From NCBI RefSeq assembly GCF_021043365.1, contig NZ_JAJNDU010000005.1, forward strand, positions 62,001 to 126,000: a stretch of 64,000 bases of DNA, in the 5' to 3' direction. The translations under genes and the position numbers were made by a program. Shown here piece after piece: positions 23,501 through 32,031 of the stretch. Below the pieces are notes generated by a model, which saw only the letters and a program-made list of their open reading frames with translations, was not told the DNA's origin and did no database searches. The DNA is from Sphingomonas sp. IC-11 (lineage in GTDB: Bacteria > Pseudomonadota > Alphaproteobacteria > Sphingomonadales > Sphingomonadaceae). Positions within the stretch are counted from its first letter, which is position 1; each line of letters begins with the position of its first letter.

Positions 23501-25831
23501 ATGACCTATCGGATTTCGTTCGCGGCTCTGCTCGCCACCACCGCGTTCGTGAGCGCGCCGGCACCGGCGCAAAGCGCGCTTCAGGACCCGGCCACTTCGG
23601 AAAGCCAAGGCGGCGACATCATCGTCACCGCGCAGAAGATCGAGCAGCGCGTAACCGATGTGCCAATCACCATCTCTGCGGTGACCGCAGAACGCATGGC
23701 GGAAATCGGCGTGAGCGATCTCGATGAACTGTCCAACTACATCCCCGGGCTCAACATCCAGGAGCAGAGCGCTAACAATCCCGGCATCGTCATTCGCGGA
23801 ATCACCTCGGATTCCGGATCGTCGCAGCAGGGCCCTCGCGTCACCCTTTACTACAACGGCGTCGATATCTCCCGCTCGCGCGGTTCGTATCAGGCGATCT
23901 ACGATCTCGAGCGCGTCGAGGTGATCAAGGGGCCGCAGGCAACTTTGTTCGGCACTGCTTCCGCGGTTGGTGCGATCAGCCTCACGTCCGCTCGTCCCCG
24001 CGCGGGTTTTTCCGGAGCGCTCACGGCTGGCTACGGCAATTACGACGCCACGTTGCTGTCTGGCTTCATCAATGCGGGCTCCGATACGGTGGCCGGCCGA
24101 TTGGCCTTCGAGTGGAAGAAGCGCGACGGCTATGTCGAGAATTTGTCGCCACGCCAGGATGAGGATCTGTATTCGCAGGATCAGCTCGGCGTGCGCGCCT
24201 CGCTTCGCTTCACGCCCAGCGATGCACTGACCGTCGACCTGATCGGCACCTATGATCAGCAGCGCAACGGCGGGACCCCCTTCATCTCGCGCGTGCTGCC
24301 GACAGAGGCTGGACCCGGCAACCCGTTTGCCAAGGCACATCTCGGTGGTTCGCCGCTGTCGGCGCAGGTGCTTGGTGATGACCGGCTGGGCCTCAACCGA
24401 GAGGTGTACGACCTGAATCTCACTGCCAGCTATGAATTCGCGCCCGGCTTCACCTTCACGACGGTGAATGGCTACCGCCGGTTCGACAGCCGCGAGGTCT
24501 TCGATGCCGATGGCTCAGCAGCCTGGTTCCTCGAGTTTGCTGAGATCGCCAAGGGCTGGCAGGCCACCCACGAGGGGCGCTTCTCTTACGCCGATCCGCA
24601 GTGGCGCGCGTCGTTTGGCTGGAACGTCTTTGTCGAGGACAATTACCAGAACGTGCCCTTCTCCTCGGAGGAAGGCACCTTCCTGCAATGCGCGTCAGTG
24701 CTTCAGGGTGCACCGCTGATCCCGGGCCTCGGCTGTATCAACGCGGCTGGCGTCGTCACCGCAGCGCAGGCCACCGCGCTGGCTTCTCGCGGCGCGGCCA
24801 GCCAGATTCCTTATTCATCGGAATTCGAGAACCAGGGCGAGAACGATAGCTACTCCATGTTCGCGGATGCGACCTGGATCCCCGCCGCCTCGCTTGAACT
24901 TACTGCTGGCGTTCGCCTGCTGATCGAACAGCGAAAGTCGGGCTTTTTTGCCCGCGTTCCGCGTCCTGTCTTGAACCCCGCCGCAACCTCGCTTGTCCCC
25001 GGCCAGATCGATACCGGTGGGCAGACCTTCACCGCCCAACAATCCTATGCGGCAGTGCTGCCGCGCTTTAACGCTCTGTACCGCCTGAACGCGGACGTGA
25101 ACGTCTTCGGCACGATCTCAAAGGGGCGGCGCTCTCCGGTGGTACAGCTCGGCGCTCGCCTCGCGAGTGGTCGCGGGGTTCCCAACCTTCAGCTCGTTCC
25201 GGAAGAAAATGTCTGGAACTACGAGGCCGGGCTCAAGGGGGCGCTCGGCCCAGTCTCGGGTTCGCTGGGCGTCTATTACCAGAAGTATGACGGCTTCCAG
25301 GTGAGCGTACTCCAGCCCAACGGAACATCGCTCACGCAGAGCGCTGGCACGGCAAGCAATCTTGGCGTGGAAGCCGAGCTCAATGTGCGTCCCGCGTCGT
25401 GGCTGAACGTGTTCAGCAATCTTGGATATATCGACGGCGGCATCGACGAAAACGATCGCTTCGCCTCGACCTTCTCCGGGGCGCGTTTCCGCCTCCAGCC
25501 CGAATGGCAAGCGGCAGCCGGCTTCACCATCAACGCGCCATTCGGTGGCGGCATGCGCTTCTTCGCGACTCCCACGGTCACCTACCGCAGCCGCATCTTC
25601 TTTGAAGTGCCCAACAACATCGCCTTGTCACAAGGGCCCGTCACGCTGGTTAACGCGCGCGCGGGCGTCAGCTTTGCCGACGAGCGTTTCGAACTGGCGG
25701 GCTTTGTGCGCAACGCAACGAACGAACGCTATTTACTTGACGCCGGAAACACCGGTGGCAGCTTCCGAACGCCGACCTTCATTCCGGCGGAGCCGCGCTT
25801 CTACGGCGTCCAGCTCACCGGCCGTTTCTGA
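23501..25831 (+). CDS. TonB-dependent receptor paired with a PhoD phosphatase
   Basis: A 776-residue outer-membrane receptor. It has a signal peptide (FAALLATTAFVSAPAPAQS), a plug domain beginning DIIVTAQKIEQRVTDVPITI with VIRGITSDS and LERVEVIKGPQATLFG motifs, and a long beta-barrel ending YGVQLTGRF with the terminal Phe typical of BAM substrates. It imports an unknown ligand using TonB energy. The PhoD-type phosphatase gene begins 10 nt after its stop, so the ligand may be a phosphate ester. I see no clear Pho box upstream. GGGGGA precedes the ATG. Confidence 0.92.
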   Translation: MTYRISFAALLATTAFVSAPAPAQSALQDPATSESQGGDIIVTAQKIEQRVTDVPITISAVTAERMAEIGVSDLDELSNYIPGLNIQEQSANNPGIVIRGITSDSGSSQQGPRVTLYYNGVDISRSRGSYQAIYDLERVEVIKGPQATLFGTASAVGAISLTSARPRAGFSGALTAGYGNYDATLLSGFINAGSDTVAGRLAFEWKKRDGYVENLSPRQDEDLYSQDQLGVRASLRFTPSDALTVDLIGTYDQQRNGGTPFISRVLPTEAGPGNPFAKAHLGGSPLSAQVLGDDRLGLNREVYDLNLTASYEFAPGFTFTTVNGYRRFDSREVFDADGSAAWFLEFAEIAKGWQATHEGRFSYADPQWRASFGWNVFVEDNYQNVPFSSEEGTFLQCASVLQGAPLIPGLGCINAAGVVTAAQATALASRGAASQIPYSSEFENQGENDSYSMFADATWIPAASLELTAGVRLLIEQRKSGFFARVPRPVLNPAATSLVPGQIDTGGQTFTAQQSYAAVLPRFNALYRLNADVNVFGTISKGRRSPVVQLGARLASGRGVPNLQLVPEENVWNYEAGLKGALGPVSGSLGVYYQKYDGFQVSVLQPNGTSLTQSAGTASNLGVEAELNVRPASWLNVFSNLGYIDGGIDENDRFASTFSGARFRLQPEWQAAAGFTINAPFGGGMRFFATPTVTYRSRIFFEVPNNIALSQGPVTLVNARAGVSFADERFELAGFVRNATNERYLLDAGNTGGSFRTPTFIPAEPRFYGVQLTGRF

Positions 25832-25841
25832 GGACACGGGA

Positions 25842-27494
25842 ATGACGCTCAATCGACGCAACGCTCTTGCCCTGATTGGCAGCAGTGCGGCACTCGGGCT
25901 TCCCGGAGCCGGACAAGCCGCAGACGGTGCCACGATCCGCTTCGACCATGGTGTTGCAAGTGGAGATCCGGCTGCGGATAGCGCGGTCATATGGACTCGG
26001 GTGACGCTGGCGACGGGCGCTGGCGATGTTCCGGTCACATGGCATGTCGCCACGTCGGCGAACGGCGCTCCCGTCGCCTCGGGCCAGGCGACCGCACGAT
26101 CCGCCGCTGATCACACGGTGAAGGTGGAGGTGGCGCGGCTGAAGCCCGGCCGTGACTATTGGTACTGGTTCACCGGGTCAGCGGGAGAACGCTCGCCCAC
26201 TGGCCGTTTTCGCACGTTGCCGGTGGGCGCGGTGGACGATCTCGTGCTCGCGGTCGCATCGTGCCAACTCTATCCCGGCGGTCTGTTCAACGCTTATGCC
26301 GATATGGCGACGCTGCCGCGGCTTGATGCGGTTCTGCACCTTGGCGACTATATCTATGAATATGGCGCCGAGGGTTATGGTGGCGAGATCGGACGCAAGC
26401 TCGGGCGCTTACCCGATCCGCCGCACGAAATCCTGAGCCTTGCTGACTACCGGCGTCGCCATGCGCAGGTGAAGGCCGATCCCGACATGCAGGCAGCGCA
26501 TGCCCGCGCAGCGTTCATCTGTGTCTGGGACGATCACGAAGTCGCGAATGACGGCTGGATCGGCGGCGCGGAAAACCACGATCCTGCAACCGAAGGGGAT
26601 TGGAAAGCCCGCAAGGCAGCGGCGATGCAGGCGTATTTCGAGTGGATGCCGATCCGTGATCCCAAGGGCGGAAGGTCATGGGAAGCGATCAACCGCAGCT
26701 TCGAATTCGGCGATCTGGCGACCCTCGCCATGGTAGAAACGCGCTTGCTTGCGCGTTCCAAACAGGCCGAGGTGAAGGGCGGGGCGCCGGGGCCCGAACA
26801 GTTTGCTGCCGTCATGGTGGAGCGCGCCAGACCGGATCGTGAATTGCTCGGCCCTGATCAGCAACATTGGCTCGAGGAGGTGCTGGCGGCGTCCGTTCGT
26901 GCGAACAAGCCTTGGCAAGTGCTCGGCAATCAAGTGATCATGGCACGCGTCGCTGGTCCGGATCTGACGGCGGAGCCCTATGCTGCCACCTTTGGAGCCC
27001 GGATCGCCAAGCTGCCGCCGGTCTATCGCGAGCGGCTTCAGCAGGCCGCCGCAGGGTACAAGGCGGGTCTGCCGTTCAACTTCGATGCGTGGGACGGTTA
27101 TCCCGCCGCGCGAGAGCGCCTGTATGCGGCGTTCAAGCGGGCTGGCTCCAGACCGATCGTGCTGGCCGGCGATAGTCACGCTGCCTGGGCAAACGACCTC
27201 TATGATGATGGTGGAGCCCTGGTCGCATCGGAATTCGGCGCGACGGCGATCACCAGCCCATCCTACGGTTCGCTTCTCCCGGGGCTTGGCAGCGTGCTTG
27301 CTGAGGTGAATCGGGAGGTCGCGTTCTGTGATCAGGACGGCAAGGGTTATACCCTGCTGACCCTTACGCGAACGGCGGCGACGGCGCAGTTCGTAACGGT
27401 GTCCACGATCCTAGCCAAGCCATTCCATCGTCAGGTGGTCGCATCCTATCGTGCGCGTCCGGGCGCGGCGCGTGTTCCGGTGGAGAAGCTCTGA
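25842..27494 (+). CDS. phoD: PhoD-family alkaline phosphatase/phosphodiesterase
   Basis: A 550-residue protein whose N-terminus (LNRRNALALIGSSAALGLPG) is a signal with NRR in place of the classical twin-arginine context. The N-terminal PhoD fold shows HGVASGDPAADSAVIWTRVT. The metallophosphatase core has VASCQ, HLGDYIYEYG, CVWDDHEVANDGW and LAGDSHAAWAND, which contain the Asp, Asn and His metal ligands. It hydrolyses phosphomonoesters or diesters in the periplasm with Ca/Fe in characterised members. The ATG lies 10 nt after the receptor gene; a much longer frame runs through the receptor in another phase and is not real. Confidence 0.92.
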   Translation: MTLNRRNALALIGSSAALGLPGAGQAADGATIRFDHGVASGDPAADSAVIWTRVTLATGAGDVPVTWHVATSANGAPVASGQATARSAADHTVKVEVARLKPGRDYWYWFTGSAGERSPTGRFRTLPVGAVDDLVLAVASCQLYPGGLFNAYADMATLPRLDAVLHLGDYIYEYGAEGYGGEIGRKLGRLPDPPHEILSLADYRRRHAQVKADPDMQAAHARAAFICVWDDHEVANDGWIGGAENHDPATEGDWKARKAAAMQAYFEWMPIRDPKGGRSWEAINRSFEFGDLATLAMVETRLLARSKQAEVKGGAPGPEQFAAVMVERARPDRELLGPDQQHWLEEVLAASVRANKPWQVLGNQVIMARVAGPDLTAEPYAATFGARIAKLPPVYRERLQQAAAGYKAGLPFNFDAWDGYPAARERLYAAFKRAGSRPIVLAGDSHAAWANDLYDDGGALVASEFGATAITSPSYGSLLPGLGSVLAEVNREVAFCDQDGKGYTLLTLTRTAATAQFVTVSTILAKPFHRQVVASYRARPGAARVPVEKL

Positions 27495-27536
27495 CGCATC
27501 AAACCGCATGGTGTGGCTGCCGCCCGCAATCGTGAC

Positions 27537-28193
27537 TCAACCCGACGCGACGTCTCCGGTCCTCACGAGCCGTGTCGTCACGCCGGCGAGGACAATCGAT
27601 GCGGCAGCTGCGCACCAGAGACTGACTTTCGGTGACCATGCAAAGCCTGCCGCACCAGCTACCCCGCCCATCACCAGCGAAAGCCAGAGCAGCAGGTAAG
27701 GCAGCCACGGCGAGTCATCCGAGCCGCGCAACCTATTTGCGACACGATGCCCGAGCTTTACCAGGGTTCCGGTCATGTAGGTGACACCGATGCCTACCTC
27801 CCCCTCGCGTCTAAAGATTGCATTGGCGGCGCCCATCGCAAGACAAAGGCAACCGAGGGCGGGCAGATGGCCCCCTGAGCTGTCCACGCCCGCGGCGGTC
27901 ACGAGGAGCATGGCAACAACCAAGGTGGCGGCGGTCTTACGGTGAATGATGGTCGCGCTTTCACTGGCCAGGACGTTGAGGATGACGCCAGTGACGAACA
28001 GCGCGATGAGCGCGGCCGCCGTGATCGCCACTGACATGGCCTCGGCTATTCCGATCGCAAGTCGGGTAGAATTCCCGGTCATGAACGATACAAACAGTCC
28101 GCCAGATTTGAGGAAGCCGATGGCGTCGACGGCGCCGGCGAGGGCGGCATATCCCATCGCCAATGCTTGCATCTCGCGATCGTACCGCAGCAT
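27537..28193 (-). CDS. DUF1275 (YoaK-like) membrane protein
   Basis: A 218-residue protein of about six to seven hydrophobic helices. Its DUF1275 signatures are GYAALAGAVDAIGFLKSGGL with FVSFMTGNSTRL in the N-terminal half, and MGAANAIFRR and GVTYMTGTLVKLG in the middle. Function is unknown for the family. It converges with the phosphatase gene (42-nt gap) and diverges from the flavin reductase gene, so it is probably a single-gene unit. Confidence 0.85.
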   Translation of the reverse strand: MLRYDREMQALAMGYAALAGAVDAIGFLKSGGLFVSFMTGNSTRLAIGIAEAMSVAITAAALIALFVTGVILNVLASESATIIHRKTAATLVVAMLLVTAAGVDSSGGHLPALGCLCLAMGAANAIFRREGEVGIGVTYMTGTLVKLGHRVANRLRGSDDSPWLPYLLLWLSLVMGGVAGAAGFAWSPKVSLWCAAAASIVLAGVTTRLVRTGDVASG

Positions 28194-28358
28194 CGCCGCA
28201 CTCCACCCAGACCCTGTCGACCCTATGTATTCGCGCAGACCGGGAAGGCATATCGGCGCTCTGCCACCGGCGGGCTGGCTTCGTCGCTTGGTTTAGCGGC
28301 TTGCCCCGGGGGTGCCGATGGTCTTTCCTTTGCAGGAATTTAGTGGAAGGCATCGGCC

Positions 28359-29003
28359 ATGAAATTCGTGATGGCCGATCTGCCGCCGCGGCAGCGCTAC
28401 AAGCTGCTCGTCTCCACCGTCACGCCGCGGCCGATCGCGTGGGTGACGACGCGGGGCACGAACGGCGTGGTGAATGCCGCGCCCTACAGCTTCTTCAACG
28501 CGATGGGCGACGATCCGCCGCTGCTGGTGCTGGGGCTGCTGAAGGATGCGAACGGCGCCGACAAGGATACCGCGACGAACATCATCGAGACCGGCGAGTT
28601 CGTCGTGAATCTCGTCAGCGAGCAGGATGCCGAGACGATGAACCTGTCGTGCGTCGATGCACCGCGCGAGGTGAGCGAGATCGACTATGCCGGCATCGCC
28701 ACCGCGCAGGCGACACGCGTCGCGCCGCCGCTGATCGCGACCGCGCCGGTGAGCTTCGAATGCGTGAAACGCGAGGTGCTGGAGATTGGCCCGCGGCAAG
28801 TGATCGCGGTCGGTGAGATCCTGGTGACGCATATCCGCGACGAGTTCATCGCCGATCCCGCGAAGCTCCACATCGATACCGCCGCGATGCAGCTGATCGG
28901 GCGGATGCACGGCGCGGGCACCTATCTGCGCAACACCGACACCTTCACCATGGCGCGGCCGGCGTTCGATCCCGCGCGCGTCCCCGCGGGAGACGCGCGA
29001 TAA
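28359..29003 (+). CDS. Flavin reductase-like domain protein
   Basis: A 214-residue FMN-binding split-barrel protein with LVSTVTPRPIAWVTTRGTNG, NAAPYSFFNAMGDDPPLLVL and GEFVVNLVSEQDAETMN, the classic flavin reductase-like motifs. Likely FMN-dependent reduction using NAD(P)H; the partner is unknown. GGAAGG lies about 8 nt before the ATG. Its TAA stop overlaps the presumed start of the LysR gene in the sequence ATAA, so the two are translationally coupled. Confidence 0.88.
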   Translation: MKFVMADLPPRQRYKLLVSTVTPRPIAWVTTRGTNGVVNAAPYSFFNAMGDDPPLLVLGLLKDANGADKDTATNIIETGEFVVNLVSEQDAETMNLSCVDAPREVSEIDYAGIATAQATRVAPPLIATAPVSFECVKREVLEIGPRQVIAVGEILVTHIRDEFIADPAKLHIDTAAMQLIGRMHGAGTYLRNTDTFTMARPAFDPARVPAGDAR

Positions 29004-29908
29004 GGCCGATCAACCGCATCGATCTCAATCTGCTCGGCACCTTCGAGGCGATCTATACGCACGGCGGGGTGACGGCGGCGGCGCGGCATCTGCATTTGTC
29101 GCAGTCGGCGATCAGCCACGCGCTCGCCCGGCTGCGTGTCGCGTTCGACGACGAACTGTTCGTGCGGGTGGGCAATGCGATCGTGCCGACCGCGCTGGCG
29201 CGCTCGATCATCGATCCGGTGCGCGACGCGCTGCAGGGGGTGGAGCAGGCGCTGGTCGCCGCGGCGCGCTTCGATCCGGCAACCTCGACGCGCGCCTTCC
29301 GCATCGGCCTGCGCCAGGCGAACGAGGCGCGCGTGTTCGCGGGCATCGTAGCGCATGTCGCGCGCGCGGCGCCGGGCGTGACGCTGGCCAGCGTCAACTT
29401 CCGCCGCAGCGAAGTGGCGGAGGAGCTGGCGCGCGGCGACCTGGACCTCGCGATCGACGTGGCGAGCGATGCGACGGTCGGCTTGCGTGCGGTGCCGCTG
29501 CAGACCGACACGATGGTGGTGGCTGCGCGGCGCGGGCACCCAAGCATCGACGGCGCGATCGACCTTGCCACCTATCTTGCCGCCGATCACGTTCAGGCGT
29601 CGCCGCGCCGCTCGGGCCCCGGGCTGGAGGACGAGGGGCTGGCGGCGCTGGGCGAGACGCGGCGAGTGGCGATCCGCTGCCAGAACATCTGGTCGGCCTG
29701 GCAGGTGGTCGCGCAGTCGGACCTGATCCTGACCCTGCTCGGCACCCATGCGGCTACGTTGCTGCCGGTGGCGGACAACCAGGTCCTGCCGCTCCCGTTC
29801 GCGATCACGCCCCGGCCGCTGCAATTGCTGTGGCACCCGGCGGCAGAGCGCGATCCCGGCAATGTCTGGCTGCGGCGACTGGTGCAGGAGCATGTCGCGG
29901 GCGCCTGA
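29000..29908 (+). CDS. LysR-family regulator with apparent AUA start
   Basis: A ~302-residue LysR-type regulator. The winged HTH reads RIDLNLLGTFEAIYTHGG, VTAAARHLHLSQSAISHALA, RLRVAFDDELFVR. The effector domain follows with FRIGLRQANEARVF and an inverted-repeat-like ligand fold. The conserved N-terminus begins before any ATG, GTG or TTG in frame. The only start that fits is ATA at 29000, seven nt after GGGAG and overlapping the upstream stop (ATAA). A GTG at 29069 would delete the first HTH helix. It probably controls the flavin reductase gene or the acyl-CoA dehydrogenase. Confidence 0.82.
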   Translation: MRPINRIDLNLLGTFEAIYTHGGVTAAARHLHLSQSAISHALARLRVAFDDELFVRVGNAIVPTALARSIIDPVRDALQGVEQALVAAARFDPATSTRAFRIGLRQANEARVFAGIVAHVARAAPGVTLASVNFRRSEVAEELARGDLDLAIDVASDATVGLRAVPLQTDTMVVAARRGHPSIDGAIDLATYLAADHVQASPRRSGPGLEDEGLAALGETRRVAIRCQNIWSAWQVVAQSDLILTLLGTHAATLLPVADNQVLPLPFAITPRPLQLLWHPAAERDPGNVWLRRLVQEHVAGA

Positions 29909-30009
29909 AGGCATGAACGACGCTCATGGCAGTGATCGCGGATGATCATTACCGCCGATGATCGGGGCAGCAGTAGGATCGTGGCTTTCCAGCACCAGAG
30001 TGGGGCCCC

Positions 30010-31254
30010 ATGTCCAATATCTTCACCATTCCCGAACTAGACGACCTGCGCATGTCCGAGGGCGCCCGCCCGCTTTTCGACGCCGTGAAGGCGTTCATCC
30101 GCGACCATGTCGATCCGATCTATCCCGAGTTCGAGCGGCTCGGCGAAGAGCGCGAGGATCGCTGGAGCTTCGCACCGGGGCAGCTGGAGCTGCTGCAGGG
30201 CGCCAAGGACAAGGCCAAGGCCGCCGGCCTGTGGAATTTCTTCCTTCCCAACGCCGAGACGGGCGAGGGACTGTCGAACCTCGATTATGCCTATATCGCG
30301 GCCGAGCTCGGCAAGTCGCCGCTTGCGTCCGAAGCGCTGAACTGCTCGGCGCCCGATACGGGCAACATGGAAGTCCTGGAGCGTGTCGGCACGCCCGAGC
30401 AGAAGAAGCAATGGCTCGAGCCGCTGCTCGCCGGCGAGATCCGATCCGCATATGCGATGACGGAGCCCGACGTCGCCTCGTCGGACGCCAAGAACGTGCG
30501 CTGCGCCGCGCGGCTCGAGGGCGACGAATGGGTCATCAATGGTGAGAAGCACTATATCTCGGGCGCCGGCGATCCGCGCTGCAAGGTGATGATCACGATG
30601 GTGCGCACCAACCCCGATGCCCCTTCGTCACAGCAGCAGTCGCAGATCCTGGTGCCGATGGATGCGCCGGGCGTCGAGATCATCGGCGCGATGGAAGTGT
30701 TCGGCAAGGATCACGCGCCGCGCGGCCACATGCACCTCAAGTTCAACAACGTGCGCGTGCCGCGCGAGAACATCCTGCTGGGTGAGGGCCGCGGCTTCGA
30801 GATCTCGCAGGTTCGCCTCGGCCCGGGCCGTATCCACCATTGCATGCGCACGATCGGCAAGGCGGAAGTCGCGCTGGACCTGATGGTGAAGCGCGGCAAT
30901 TCGCGCGAGGCGTTCGGCCGCTCGCTGATCATGCTGGGCAAGAACCTGGAGCTCGTCAGCCGCGCGCGGATCGAGATCGAGGCGATGCGCCTGATGGTGC
31001 TGAAGGCGGCGAAGGCGATGGACGTGCTGGGCAACCGCGAGGCGCGCGTCTGGGTCAGCATGGTGAAGGCGATGGTGCCGGAGAAGACCTGCCAGATCAT
31101 CGACCAGGCGATTCAGATCCACGGCGCCTATGGCATGAGCCAGTTCACCCCGCTCGCAGAGCTGTATGCCGACGTCCGCCACCTGCGCTTCGCCGATGGG
31201 CCGGACGAGGTGCACCACATGGTGGTGGGTCGCAACGAGCTGGCGCTGCACTGA
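30010..31254 (+). CDS. Acyl-CoA dehydrogenase
   Basis: A 414-residue FAD enzyme. Motifs are YAMTEPDVASSDAKNVRC (the signature AMTEP), EGDEWVINGEKHYISGAGDP, and the C-terminal IIDQAIQIHGAYGMSQFTPL. It belongs to the long-chain/ACAD10-11-like subgroup often found in sphingomonads and oxidises an acyl-CoA at C2-C3. The likely catalytic base region is ELYADVRHLRFADGPDEVHH. The gene stands 101 nt after the LysR gene and is followed by a strong hairpin. Confidence 0.93.
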   Translation: MSNIFTIPELDDLRMSEGARPLFDAVKAFIRDHVDPIYPEFERLGEEREDRWSFAPGQLELLQGAKDKAKAAGLWNFFLPNAETGEGLSNLDYAYIAAELGKSPLASEALNCSAPDTGNMEVLERVGTPEQKKQWLEPLLAGEIRSAYAMTEPDVASSDAKNVRCAARLEGDEWVINGEKHYISGAGDPRCKVMITMVRTNPDAPSSQQQSQILVPMDAPGVEIIGAMEVFGKDHAPRGHMHLKFNNVRVPRENILLGEGRGFEISQVRLGPGRIHHCMRTIGKAEVALDLMVKRGNSREAFGRSLIMLGKNLELVSRARIEIEAMRLMVLKAAKAMDVLGNREARVWVSMVKAMVPEKTCQIIDQAIQIHGAYGMSQFTPLAELYADVRHLRFADGPDEVHHMVVGRNELALH

Positions 31255-31295
31255 TCGCGCGAACGCCCGATGTAGCAGGGCATCACCAGCGTGGT

Positions 31296-31321
31296 GCCGG
31301 GGAACAGGGCTGTTCCCCGGC
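31296..31321 (+). terminator. Hairpin after the acyl-CoA dehydrogenase gene
   Basis: A 10-bp stem GCCGGGGAAC/GTTCCCCGGC with loop AGGGCT begins 42 nt after the stop codon. There is no T-tract, so it is either a Rho-assisted end or an mRNA-stabilising hairpin. Confidence 0.5.
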
Positions 31322-31402
31322 GCTCCGCGTGCTGAGAGGATCACAACACGCGCCGGCTCCACAGCCGTGACGCGCGGCCGACACCCCTTTTAAGTCCTTC
31401 GG

Positions 31403-31506
31403 CTAGGCGGGAGCTAACGCCCGCCGTCCCGCGGCAGTAGGCCACACCAGATCCGGTGTAGTTCCGGCGCCACTTGCCGGAATGCGCCGGATGGACAATT
31501 TGTCCA
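31403..31506. repeat. Cluster of inverted repeats upstream of the DUF983 gene
   Basis: Four short inverted repeats follow one another: GGCGGG...CCCGCC near 31407-31425, ACACC...GGTGT at 31445-31460, TTCCGGC...GCCGGAA near 31462-31482, and the near-perfect palindrome TGGACAATTTGTCCA at 31492-31506. The last lies about 37 nt before the probable GTG start and looks like an operator. The others could form a structured leader. No known riboswitch was recognised. Confidence 0.35.
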
Positions 31507-31542
31507 ATCCTGCCAGCAAATTCGCGCGCTATCTCGTCCAGC

Positions 31543-31998
31543 GTGGAACACAATCATCCTGTGCCTGTCGAGCACGACACCGACGGCGCCAAGTTTCGCT
31601 GGATCATGCGTTGCGGGTGGAAGGGGCTTTGTCCCCGCTGCGGGCAGGGGCGCATGTTTCGGTCGTGGCTGAAGATCGTGGATCGTTGTGGGACGTGCGG
31701 TCTCGACTATCGTTTTGCTGCGCCCGATGACGGGCCGGCGTTCTTCTCACTGTGCGTTTGCGCGCTGCCGCTGATCGCCTTTGTCGTTTGGGTGCAAGTG
31801 GCGTTTGATCCGCCGGCATGGGTTCACCTGTTAACCTCCGTGCCGTTCATGGCGATCGGTACCTTGCTCCCATTGCGGCCGATCAAGGGATGGCTGGTCG
31901 CGTCGCAATATGTGAACCGGGCGCAGGAGGCGGGGACCCGCAAGCTCTGGGCGCAACTGCACGGCACCGATCCCGAGCAAAGCGACTTCGATCAATAG
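31543..31998 (+). CDS. DUF983 family membrane protein
   Basis: A ~151-residue protein with the DUF983 pattern: a zinc-ribbon-like LCPRCGQGRMFRSWLKI with CGTCGLDYRF, then PDDGPAFFSLCVCALPLIAF and a second helix, with a final REPIKGWLV-like segment (LRPIKGWLVASQYVNRAQE). Two membrane helices are visible. Function is unknown. The start is uncertain: a GTG at 31543 gives VEHNHPVPVEHD; another GTG lies six codons on. It is separated from the previous gene by structured intergenic DNA. Confidence 0.78.
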   Translation: MEHNHPVPVEHDTDGAKFRWIMRCGWKGLCPRCGQGRMFRSWLKIVDRCGTCGLDYRFAAPDDGPAFFSLCVCALPLIAFVVWVQVAFDPPAWVHLLTSVPFMAIGTLLPLRPIKGWLVASQYVNRAQEAGTRKLWAQLHGTDPEQSDFDQ

Positions 31999-32031
31999 CG
32001 TCTCCTCAGCGGCGCCGTACAATCAACGTCA

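Noticed and set aside
25422..25841. N-terminal extension of the PhoD gene through the receptor gene
   Set aside because: The extension is in another phase of the receptor gene. The true start at 25842 gives an export signal right away.
29069..29071. GTG at 29069 as the LysR start
   Set aside because: It would remove the first helix of the DNA-binding domain, whose conserved residues are encoded in frame upstream.
31381..31460. Possible tRNA-like fold ending CCACACCA
   Set aside because: No T-loop consensus and no cloverleaf could be drawn on either strand.
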